Part shown: positions 40,457 to 48,285 of the stretch, piece by piece
Position numbering within the stretch: position 1 is the stretch's first letter
How the letters are laid out: every line of letters begins with the position of its first letter
NCBI GenBank assembly: GCA_016927315.1
Contig: JAFGMV010000009.1
Location: forward strand, 1-64,000
From: Anaerolineales bacterium
Lineage (GTDB): Bacteria; Chloroflexota; Anaerolineae; Anaerolineales; Villigracilaceae
Direction of reading: 5' to 3'
Length of the DNA stretch: 64,000 nt
The notes under the pieces: model-generated
What the model saw: the letters and a program-made list of their open reading frames with translations, nothing else
The model's database searches: none
Told to the model about the DNA's origin: nothing
Position numbers and translations under genes: made by a program

Positions 40457-43450
40457 CTATGCCTTTTGTTTCAACGCTCTCCAGACTTTTTCCGGCGTAA
40501 CCGGGTTGTCGTCGATCTGGACTCCGGCCGCGTCCAGGACGGCATTCCCGACCGCGGGTGCAACCCCATCCATGGGAATTTCTGCAACAGCCTTAACGCC
40601 AAACGGGTGACTGGGTTCGAAGGTCTCGACAAAGATAGTGGTCAGTTCGGGCATTTCGTCCGAGCGGAAGATATGGTAATCCCCGAAATCCCGCTCCCGG
40701 GCCTGTCCTTTTTCATCGTAAACCATTTCTTCACAGACGGCATATCCGAGGGCCTGGGTCATGCCGCCTTCGATCTGACCGGAAGCCGTCAGGGGGTTGA
40801 CGATTACTCCCGAATCGACCGCCATGACCAGCTTGTCGACGGTGACCTGACCGGTCTCCATATCGACGGTCACTTCTGCGAACTGGGCTGCAAAGGGCGG
40901 TGGGGAGCAAGGCGACACATAAGACGCCACTCCCATGATCTGTTCCTGTTCCTGGCGGTGGAGGGAGTCCAGGGCGATCTCAGACAGCGGGACCGAACGC
41001 CCGTCTGGGGCGCTGGCCTGGCGGTCGGCCAGGCGGATCTCCTCCGCTTTGATCTCTCGGTGTTCTCCTTCCTGGTTCAACATCAGGGCAGCCCGCTGCT
41101 GGATCTGTTCTTTTACGATTTCGGCCGCCCTGACCACCGCACCCCCGGAGATATAAGTAGTAGAGGAAGCGTATGCGCCTTTATCGAAAGGGGTGAAATC
41201 CGTGTCTGATGAATAGGCGATGATATCTTCGAGCGGCACGCCCAACACTTCAGCCGCCATCTGTCCCAGGACGGTATCGGATCCGGTCCCCAGGTCGGTC
41301 GCCCCGACCAGCATGTTAAAGGAACCGTCGTCGTTCATTTTGATCGAGGCCCCGCCCATATCCAGGTAGGGAATGGCCGTACCCTGCATCACCAGCGCCG
41401 CCCCGATCCCTTTGCGGGTATTGCCTTCCTGACCGCCGCCTGAACGGCGCCATTCTTCGCAGCCATACTTGTGGTCCCAGCCGATCGCAGCTTTGCCCTG
41501 CAGGACGCAGTCTTCCAGACCGACCGTGTGGATGATCTCGGGCCGCGGTTCCCGGCCTTCATTCCAGGCCGTGCTGAACGGGTGGTACTCCCCGGGCCGC
41601 AGGGCGTTCTTGAGTCTGAATTCCAGCGGGTCGAAGCCCATTTCGCGGGCGATCTTTTCCATATGCCGCTCTACCGGCCAATATCCCTGCGGCACCCCAT
41701 ACCCGCGGTACGCACCGGCGGGCGGTGTGTTGGTATAGACGATATCGGCGTAGAAGCGGATATTCGGCGCCTGGCGGTATTCCCCGGCCCCGACATACAA
41801 CGCCATCGACTTGTGTCCCGTGTTCCCGGTAACGGTCAGGGCATGGCAGCCGTATGCGCCGGTATCGCTGAGCGCGTACATCTCGTTGGCGGTAATGGCG
41901 CCGTCCTTCTTGACCCCGGTCTTCATGCGGATCTTCATCGGATGCCGCGAGCGGGAAGCAATGAATTCCTCCTCACGCGAGCACTCATACAGCACCGGGC
42001 GTTTGGTGGCGATGGTCAGGTGGGCGGCTACGTCCTCGATCTGGACCTCCTGTTTGCCGCCGAAGCCGCCGCCGATGCGCGGTTTGATCACCCGGATGCG
42101 TTTTACCGGCAGTCCCAGGACGGGCGCCAGCATCCGCCGGGCGTGGAACGGCACCTGGGTGCTGGTGCGCACCACCAGGCGGTCGTCTTCATCCCAGTAG
42201 GTTACACAGACGTGCGGTTCGATGTGGGCCTGCTGTACCTTGGGGACTTCGTACTCAGCTTCGAAGACCCGGTCAGCCTCGGCAAAACCTTTCTCCACGT
42301 TACCAATGTCAATGCGGATCTCAGCCGCCAGGTTCCGGGTGGGGTCCGAATCGGCAAAATCGACGTATTCGGGCTCATCATGGATGCGGACCGCACCGTC
42401 CTTCATTGCCTGGCTTGAGTCCAGGATGGCTTCCAGGAGCTCGTATTCGACTTCGATCAGCCCCAGCGCCTGCTCGGCGATCTCGGGCGTCTCGGCGGCC
42501 ACGAAGGCTACCCGGTCGCCGGCATAACGCACTTTGTTGTCCAGCGAGAACATATCCAGCGGGCCGGGGATGGGGTCGGACTGCCCGGCAGTGGAGTACA
42601 CCACGCGCGGCAGGTCTTCCCAGGTCAGGACGGCAGCTACGCCGGGCAGGGCGCGCGCCTTGCTGGCGTCAATCTTCCTGATGCGGGCGTGGGCGTGCGG
42701 GCTTTTTAAGACTTTTGCGTGCAGCAAGCCGCGGAGTTCGATATCGGCCGTGAAGGCCGGTTTCCCCTGGACGAGTTTGACCGCATCCAGCTTCTTCTCC
42801 GGTTTGCCGACCAAATTCCACTGCTTGTTTTCGGGGGTGACCACCACGTTGGGCATCACCCGGGTCTGGACGATGGGTTCTCCGCCCTGTGTCGTGAGCG
42901 GTGTGGGTGTTTCTTCTTCCGGGAGTTCCAGCCAGCCGCCGGCCGGGCCTTCACCGCCCGGGATCTCGCCGCGCATCACGGCCGCGGCCTGTAAGATCGC
43001 CTTGACCGGTTTGATGTACCCGGTGCAGCGGCACAGCACGCCGGCGATGGCTTCGCGTACTTCGCTTTCCGTTGGATCCGGATTCTTGTCCAGCAGTGCT
43101 TTAGCGGCCAGGATCTGGGCCGGGGTGCAGTACCCGCACTGGATGGCCCCGCTCTCGACGAAAGCCTGCTGCAGCGGGTGCAGCCCGCCGGTTTTCTTCC
43201 AGCCTTGCTCGGGGTGCTCGCCCAGGGCCTCGAGGGTGGCGATCTGGTGTCCTTCCGCCTGGGCAGCCAGCATCACCCCGGCATTGACCAGCCTGCCGTC
43301 CAGCAGGACGGTATCCGAGCCGGACAGACCCTGTTCGTCGCCGAATTTGACGCTGTGAAAGCCGTACCTACGCAGCACACTCATCAGGGTTTCTCCCGGC
43401 TGCGCACTGGTTTCATGGAGAATTCCGTTGATGGTAAGGTTGAGGTTCAC
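40457..43450 (-). CDS. Xanthine dehydrogenase-like protein: iron-sulfur and molybdenum domains fused
   Basis: The 997-residue protein starts at a GTG overlapping the FAD-subunit stop (GTGA). Residues 1-160 are the iron-sulfur domain. The first cluster motif has lost its four Cys (Asp38, Ser43, Asp46, Gly58). The second cluster is intact (Cys105 and Cys108 in QCGYCTP, Cys140 and Cys142 in LCRCTGY). Residues about 210-997 are the molybdopterin domains, including GGGFGGKQEVQIED and the C-terminal GATDLGTGSDTVL region. The same Cys losses occur in E. coli XdhD, where both clusters are gone. Likely substrates are purines or related N-heterocycles. It forms an operon with the FAD subunit and probably the deaminase. 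Confidence 0.94.
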   Translation of the reverse strand: MNLNLTINGILHETSAQPGETLMSVLRRYGFHSVKFGDEQGLSGSDTVLLDGRLVNAGVMLAAQAEGHQIATLEALGEHPEQGWKKTGGLHPLQQAFVESGAIQCGYCTPAQILAAKALLDKNPDPTESEVREAIAGVLCRCTGYIKPVKAILQAAAVMRGEIPGGEGPAGGWLELPEEETPTPLTTQGGEPIVQTRVMPNVVVTPENKQWNLVGKPEKKLDAVKLVQGKPAFTADIELRGLLHAKVLKSPHAHARIRKIDASKARALPGVAAVLTWEDLPRVVYSTAGQSDPIPGPLDMFSLDNKVRYAGDRVAFVAAETPEIAEQALGLIEVEYELLEAILDSSQAMKDGAVRIHDEPEYVDFADSDPTRNLAAEIRIDIGNVEKGFAEADRVFEAEYEVPKVQQAHIEPHVCVTYWDEDDRLVVRTSTQVPFHARRMLAPVLGLPVKRIRVIKPRIGGGFGGKQEVQIEDVAAHLTIATKRPVLYECSREEEFIASRSRHPMKIRMKTGVKKDGAITANEMYALSDTGAYGCHALTVTGNTGHKSMALYVGAGEYRQAPNIRFYADIVYTNTPPAGAYRGYGVPQGYWPVERHMEKIAREMGFDPLEFRLKNALRPGEYHPFSTAWNEGREPRPEIIHTVGLEDCVLQGKAAIGWDHKYGCEEWRRSGGGQEGNTRKGIGAALVMQGTAIPYLDMGGASIKMNDDGSFNMLVGATDLGTGSDTVLGQMAAEVLGVPLEDIIAYSSDTDFTPFDKGAYASSTTYISGGAVVRAAEIVKEQIQQRAALMLNQEGEHREIKAEEIRLADRQASAPDGRSVPLSEIALDSLHRQEQEQIMGVASYVSPCSPPPFAAQFAEVTVDMETGQVTVDKLVMAVDSGVIVNPLTASGQIEGGMTQALGYAVCEEMVYDEKGQARERDFGDYHIFRSDEMPELTTIFVETFEPSHPFGVKAVAEIPMDGVAPAVGNAVLDAAGVQIDDNPVTPEKVWRALKQKA

Positions 43451-44205
43451 GGGAGCTCCTTACTGATCCGGGTGAAACAACGCCTGGACAGGATCTCGGC
43501 AGTCTCGCGGCGGTATTCCGCACTAGCCCACTGGTCGCCGGATTCCTGGGCGGCGTTCCTGGCCGCCTGTGCGTACCCGCCGGGCTCCCTGCCATCCATG
43601 GCCAGCGATGGCGAGGCGCCCCAGCCGCCCAGTACCAACCGGGTCCGTTTCGAAGACCACAGGGTCATGGCGGCGCACAGGATGGGTTTGTCCATCGGCG
43701 TCCGGGCCACTTGCCGGTACGCAAAGGCGGCGTTCAGGGGAATGGTAACCGTAGTGATCAATTTCCCGGCCAGGGCCTCCTGCCGCAGGGGCAGGATGTT
43801 CCCCAGGCCGGCCGTTTCTTCGCCGGGCTGCAGACTGACCTGTGCATCCAGGGCCAGCATGGCTGCCGCAAAGGGGGAACGCCCGTCACAGGCCGCCAGC
43901 GCGCCAGCGACAGTAGCGGCGTTGCGGATGTTCAGGGGGGCTTCCAGCTTCAGCGCCTGTTTCAGGTCTGTGGGGCAGTGTTCTGATTCGAGCAGCGCCT
44001 GCAGGGTCACTGCTGCGCCGATCTCCAGGTTGTTCCCAACCTTGTGGATCTTGTTGAGCCCTAACGCCTGCAGGTCGACAACCGCGGCCGGCCGGGCGCC
44101 CGGCTGTGAAAGCTGGATGCCGCCGCCCAAGGGGACGACGCCCGGTTCAGCGATCAGGGTGAGCGCTTCTTCGATTGTTTTTGGTCTATGGTACTCGCGG
44201 ATCAT
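43447..44205 (-). CDS. Molybdenum hydroxylase FAD-binding subunit
   Basis: The 252-residue protein is the CoxM/XdhB-type FAD subunit that passes electrons from the iron-sulfur clusters to the acceptor. The FAD loop is visible as LGGGIQLSQPG, followed by LEIGAAVTLQALLE and RNAATVAGALAACDGRSPFAAAML. The C-terminal domain is short. Its stop overlaps the GTG start of the molybdenum subunit, so subunits are made together. Upstream, at 44255, an imperfect dyad could be an operator. Confidence 0.93.
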   Translation of the reverse strand: MIREYHRPKTIEEALTLIAEPGVVPLGGGIQLSQPGARPAAVVDLQALGLNKIHKVGNNLEIGAAVTLQALLESEHCPTDLKQALKLEAPLNIRNAATVAGALAACDGRSPFAAAMLALDAQVSLQPGEETAGLGNILPLRQEALAGKLITTVTIPLNAAFAYRQVARTPMDKPILCAAMTLWSSKRTRLVLGGWGASPSLAMDGREPGGYAQAARNAAQESGDQWASAEYRRETAEILSRRCFTRISKELP

Positions 44206-44254
44206 GGTTGCTCCGTGGGAAGGTTAAATAGGGGACAGAAAATCAGATGTAGAC

Positions 44255-44278
44255 AGGGTCAGGGCGCGCCTTGACCCT
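44255..44278. promoter_or_regulatory. Imperfect 24-bp dyad upstream of the FAD subunit gene
   Basis: AGGGTCA (44255-44261) and TGACCCT (44272-44278) flank a GGCGCGCC core. 22 of 24 positions are symmetric. It sits 50 bases upstream of the 44205 start, as a repressor site would, but no regulator is encoded nearby. Confidence 0.45.
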
Positions 44279-44550
44279 ACTCCCATTATACAGGAAGCCG
44301 GACGGTTTGCCACAATTGTTAGACATATCTTGCGACATACCACCAGCGTCATCCTGCAGGTTGGGGCTGTTGAGGGACTCTTGACCCGGTACCCGTTCTC
44401 GATATCCCGGTTCCGAAAGTTTGATAGGGAATGATCGTTTTTGATCGTCAGCCTGGTTTATTGTACTTACCGGTGTCCGCAGGGCGGTGAGACTCCCCAG
44501 GCCTGTTTTCAGTTTTACTGTGAGTATCCCGGTGAGGGTCTCCCAGGCAG

Positions 44551-44700
44551 AATATCAGCCCGACAAATTCGGAATTTAGCGGGCTGATATTTAAAATAGA
44601 TCGCCCATCTACGCACCATCTATGGGCGACTCATTCACCCTGGATGGGCGACAAATGGAGCATGGATCGGTTACTTAGGGTGAATATACCGGCGGTATAT
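44551..44700. repeat. Structured intergenic element, copy A
   Basis: Four pairings occur in order. A perfect 12-bp stem joins 44551-44562 and 44580-44591. TCGCCCAT (44601) pairs with ATGGGCGA (44622), and a third ATGGGCGA lies at 44644. ATTCACCCT (44633) pairs with AGGGTGAAT (44677). ATATACC pairs with GGTATAT at 44684-44700. A second copy (63691-63766) shares the TCGCCCA..TGGGCGAC..ATTCACC..TGGGCGA order, so this is a family, not chance. Confidence 0.75.
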
Positions 44701-44728
44701 TTCAAATGTATAAGGCTGATATTTCTCT

Positions 44729-44754
44729 TGCGTCCCCGCTCAGGAGCGGGCGCA
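44729..44754. repeat. GC hairpin near element A
   Basis: CCCGCT (44735-44740) and AGCGGG (44745-44750) form the inner stem and TGCG/CGCA the outer stem, with a 2-base bulge. No T run follows on either strand, so a terminator role is not supported. Confidence 0.55.
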
Positions 44755-44881
44755 TAATAGTCAGCTTATGTTCCGGGGCTGGAGCGTGAGAACCAGAGGA
44801 ATTTCTACACCCGGCCTTCGCTTCACTGCGGTTCTCCCTCTCCGGACTCAAGATGGGTTGGGTGAATGTTATTCTGATTTC

Positions 44882-45373
44882 TTAATCCGGATAGACCTTC
44901 CAGCCCAGGGCCTCCAGTTTGGCCGCGTCGGTATCCAGCAGTTCCTGGGGGACGTCAATCAACAGGGTGTTGGCCTCCGCCAGCAGTGTTCCTGCCTCAT
45001 CGTAGATGCCGGCCCAACCCCTGGCCATCTGGCGCTTGCTTTCCCCCGCTTTGCCGATGATCTTCAGGGGCTTCCCGGTCGGGATGTTCTTGCGGAACTT
45101 GACTTCCAGCTTACCGGTAAACATGAAACGCGGCGCAGAGGGGTCCCCCATGTGGGCCCGCCCGCTGATCTCATCCAGTATGGTGGCGGCGATGCCCCCG
45201 TGCAGGACGCCGGGATAGCCCTGGAAATGGTCTGGGGCGGTGTAGGTTGTTTCGATCACACCGGGCGCGGTCTGGTAGATCTCCAACTTCAGGCCGGCCG
45301 GGTTTTCCAGCCCGCAGACGAAGCACATGCGCGAATTGGGTTGTTTGATCTTGTTCTCATTGTGAACGGCCAT
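44882..45373 (-). CDS. PaaI-type hotdog thioesterase
   Basis: The 163-residue protein starts MAVHNENKIKQ. After the CFVCGLENPAGLKL knuckle, the hotdog core shows GYPGVLHGGIAATILDEISG, the usual HGG active-site motif with a downstream Asp. These enzymes hydrolyse acyl-CoA or acyl-ACP thioesters. The CxxC knuckle is common in uncharacterised members. It lies 20 bases after the VWA gene and is the last gene of the nine-gene run, although its role there is unclear. Confidence 0.88.
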   Translation of the reverse strand: MAVHNENKIKQPNSRMCFVCGLENPAGLKLEIYQTAPGVIETTYTAPDHFQGYPGVLHGGIAATILDEISGRAHMGDPSAPRFMFTGKLEVKFRKNIPTGKPLKIIGKAGESKRQMARGWAGIYDEAGTLLAEANTLLIDVPQELLDTDAAKLEALGWKVYPD

Positions 45374-45393
45374 GGTTCAAAAATCCCTTTCAA

Positions 45394-48285
45394 TCATTCC
45401 TTTTTTCTGTCCCTGAGCGCCTTTTTGCGTTCCAACAGGGAGGCGGTCGTGGAGCGCGGCGTATCCTTCTCCGGGGGTGATTTTACCCCTATTCCCGTGG
45501 ATGCGGGCGGGGCTTCGGGTTTTTCCCCGGCCTCCGGAGAGGCATCCCGGGGGATTGCTTCTGGCGGGCAGGTACCGGCCGGTTCCCGGCTGCGGGCGCG
45601 GTCGCGGGCTTCCCGCAGTGATTTCAGGCGTTCGTCCGCGGCAGCGGCCGGCGCTGCGAGCGAAGTATCGAACAGGGAGAGAAGCCGGCGGACAGCGCTT
45701 CGCAGGTCCTGGCGGGTGATCATCAGGCGGCGCACGGCTGCGTCGATGGGCAGCAGCAGGATGGCCAGCAGCACCAGCCAGGGCCAGGCCGGCCGCCGGG
45801 CGCGCACGGATTCCAGGTCATGCGTGAATACCCCGGCAGGGTTTTCGGGGGCTGCGCTGCCGTTTGTGAGCGCCGCCAGCCTGAGAAGGAAGTCCGGGTC
45901 CGATTCGATGTACAGGTATTCCGGTGAATAGGAAAGCGCCCAGCCCGTCGTCCTGGAGAAGGATGCGCCTGGCTGTGAACTGCCGCTGATGTGCAGCAGG
46001 TAAATCCCCTCTTCCCGGGGATTGAAGAAGCCTTCATAACGGCCGGGGGCTATCTGGTGCAGGGAGACCGTTTGTGCCGTTGCCTGCGGCCCGACGATCT
46101 TGACATCGACCTGGTAGTCGTTCAGGAATTCTCCCGAAAGACTGCGCGTATCCAGCGTGAGGCGGGCTTTTTCACCTTCCAGGCGGATGTCTGTTTCCAG
46201 GGCAATGTCTGGGGCGGGGTTGAGTGTGTAGCGGACCGCCTGCACCCAGAAGCGGGCATACACTTCCGAGCGCACCCAGTCTTTCCCCCAGCGCCCGCTG
46301 GCATCCGAGGTGAAGGCCACCGAACGTCCCAGGCCATACTGCCAGGCGGCCAGGATCGGGTCTCCTTCCTCCGATTGGAGAATGACCCGGGCCAGGTCCT
46401 TGGGTGAGGAAGCCACATAGCCATGCAGCCGGGGCAGGCTTTCGATACCATCCAGGATCGGGGAGGGGTTGGCCAAGGTGGGGAAGAATGGTTTTTCAAC
46501 GAGATATGCCCGCGCAGCCAGGGTGGTCTCTTCGGTGAAGATGCTGGGGATACTGCCGGCGTCAGTGGTGAAATGGTAGCGGCCGCCTCCGATCGCAGCC
46601 AGGTCTTCCAGGAAGGGTGCGGCGTCCCGGCCGATCCCGACGGTGGACAGGGTGATCCCGTGCCTGGTGTGCAGCCGTTCGACAAGTTCCGGGATACCGC
46701 TGGGGTCGGCGCCGCCGTCCGTCAGCAGAATGACATGCTTCACCCTGGCGGGTTCATCCGGCAGGACCCTGGCCATGGCCTGCAGGCCGGCCAGAATATC
46801 GGTACCGCCGCCTGTGCCGATGCCGCCGATCGCGCCGGTGATCTCCTGCGGGTTGGACAGGTCTGTCATGGGGACCACCCAACTGGCCGCGTCGTCGAAG
46901 GTGATCACCCCGACCCGGTCGGTGGGGAAGAGCAGTTCAATCGAACGGGCGGCTGCTTCCTTGGCCAATTCCAGTTTGGTATCCCCGCTGCTGGAGGTGG
47001 ACATACTCCCCGAGCGGTCGATGATGAAGACCAATGCCAGGGTCGGGTGACGCTGCTGGTCCTTGACCTGCATCTGGACTGGCAGCATCTCTTCGAGCGG
47101 GGTGTCGTAGTACCCGCCCACTCCGAAGCTGTTCGGTCCGCCGACAGCCAGCAAGCCGCCGCCCAGGTCATGGACGTAACTCTGCAGATTCGACATTTGC
47201 CGGCTGTCAAGTGTCCGGGCGGGCACGTTCACCAGGAGGATGGCGTTGTATTGGGCCAGGGTGGGCAGGTCGGAGGTCAGGCGGGCAGGGGTGACCCACT
47301 CAACGGTGTACCCAGCGTCTCCCAGTACCTGCACCAGGGCTGTGTGTTCGTCCGGGCGCAGGTCGCCGCCGGGCAGTGTTTCCCCGGGGAGCGGGGCAAC
47401 CACCAGCACCCGCGGCGGGCCGTCAACCTGCGAGAAAGCGTCCAGCCGGTTGTTCTGGTAGTATACATCCTTCTCGGGGACGATCTGCACCTGGTAGCTG
47501 ACAAACCCGGGGGCTTCGGCAGTAAGCGGCAGACTGAAGGTTTGCGTCCCGCGGTTCAGGTCATGGATCTGCTGGTACAGGATTCGGTTGTCGGACAGGA
47601 TGCGCAAGGCTGCCCGGGTGGGCTGGCCGGCCTGGAGGCTGACATTGAGGTCAAATTGCTCACCCGGGATAAGGTGGTCGGGCGCTTCCACGGCGGTAAC
47701 CAGGGTTTCGTTGTCGGTCTGGATCACAAACGGTGAAACAACGATCTGCACCCCCGCCGATTGGGCAAGACGGGCGGCTTCCAGGGCATCGCCGCTGGTC
47801 TGACGGCCGTCCGACAGAATGACCATGCGGCCGGCAGAGTCGGACGGGAAGAGTGCCATACCCAGGGTGATCGCTTCGGCCAGGTCGGTCTGGCTGGTGA
47901 CAGGGATTGAACTGATCGCATCCAGCCGGTCTCCGCTGAGCATCGGGCGCTCGATCAGCGCATCTGCACCGAAGAGGATGACAGCCGCCCGGTCGTTCGG
48001 GCCAATATTCCCCAGGGCCGATTCGACAAAGTCGATCTCCTGCTGGATGGCCTGCGGGGGCATTGAATCGGAGACGTCTACCAGGAATACCACGGCCAGG
48101 TCATCCCCGCGGCGGACGATTTCCAACCCGGCCAGGGACAGGACCAGCGCGCTTAACAGGACCAGCCGGATGGACAGCGAGACCAGGTCGCGGCGGCGGC
48201 TTGTTTTAGAAACCGGCCACCCGATCCAGGCAGACAGGGGCAGCAGCAGGCCCAACAGGAGCCAATAGGGATGCGTGAAGATCAC
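45394..48285 (-). CDS. Membrane protein with two VWA domains and a GATase-like domain
   Basis: The 963-residue protein starts at a GTG overlapping the upstream stop. Two N-terminal helices (about residues 6-25 and 36-58) are followed by a first VWA domain (VVFLVDVSDSMPP). A GATase-like region follows (LVVAPLPGETLPGGDL, GGGLLAVGGPNSFGVGGYYDTP), then a second VWA domain (LVFIIDRSGSMS), both with intact metal-site DxSxS. A late membrane helix (about residues 842-860) precedes a charged cytoplasmic tail of about 100 residues. VWA proteins bind partners through metal-dependent adhesion. This resembles BatA/BatB-like envelope proteins. Confidence 0.88.
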   Translation of the reverse strand: MIFTHPYWLLLGLLLPLSAWIGWPVSKTSRRRDLVSLSIRLVLLSALVLSLAGLEIVRRGDDLAVVFLVDVSDSMPPQAIQQEIDFVESALGNIGPNDRAAVILFGADALIERPMLSGDRLDAISSIPVTSQTDLAEAITLGMALFPSDSAGRMVILSDGRQTSGDALEAARLAQSAGVQIVVSPFVIQTDNETLVTAVEAPDHLIPGEQFDLNVSLQAGQPTRAALRILSDNRILYQQIHDLNRGTQTFSLPLTAEAPGFVSYQVQIVPEKDVYYQNNRLDAFSQVDGPPRVLVVAPLPGETLPGGDLRPDEHTALVQVLGDAGYTVEWVTPARLTSDLPTLAQYNAILLVNVPARTLDSRQMSNLQSYVHDLGGGLLAVGGPNSFGVGGYYDTPLEEMLPVQMQVKDQQRHPTLALVFIIDRSGSMSTSSSGDTKLELAKEAAARSIELLFPTDRVGVITFDDAASWVVPMTDLSNPQEITGAIGGIGTGGGTDILAGLQAMARVLPDEPARVKHVILLTDGGADPSGIPELVERLHTRHGITLSTVGIGRDAAPFLEDLAAIGGGRYHFTTDAGSIPSIFTEETTLAARAYLVEKPFFPTLANPSPILDGIESLPRLHGYVASSPKDLARVILQSEEGDPILAAWQYGLGRSVAFTSDASGRWGKDWVRSEVYARFWVQAVRYTLNPAPDIALETDIRLEGEKARLTLDTRSLSGEFLNDYQVDVKIVGPQATAQTVSLHQIAPGRYEGFFNPREEGIYLLHISGSSQPGASFSRTTGWALSYSPEYLYIESDPDFLLRLAALTNGSAAPENPAGVFTHDLESVRARRPAWPWLVLLAILLLPIDAAVRRLMITRQDLRSAVRRLLSLFDTSLAAPAAAADERLKSLREARDRARSREPAGTCPPEAIPRDASPEAGEKPEAPPASTGIGVKSPPEKDTPRSTTASLLERKKALRDRKKE

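Larger units (their letters stand above)
44206..44881. other. 676-base structured intergenic region
   Basis: No gene is supported here. The stretch holds a 24-bp dyad (44255-44278), the structured element A (44551-44700), and a GC hairpin (44729-44754). Separately listed features give details. The remaining parts (44279-44550 and 44755-44881) show nothing that I can assign. Confidence 0.7.

Noticed and set aside
46423-47736. 437-codon plus-strand frame inside the VWA gene
   Set aside because: It is opposite a VWA gene with complete metal-site motifs. Composition (Gly, Gln, Val and Asp-rich) is that of an antisense shadow in GC-rich DNA.
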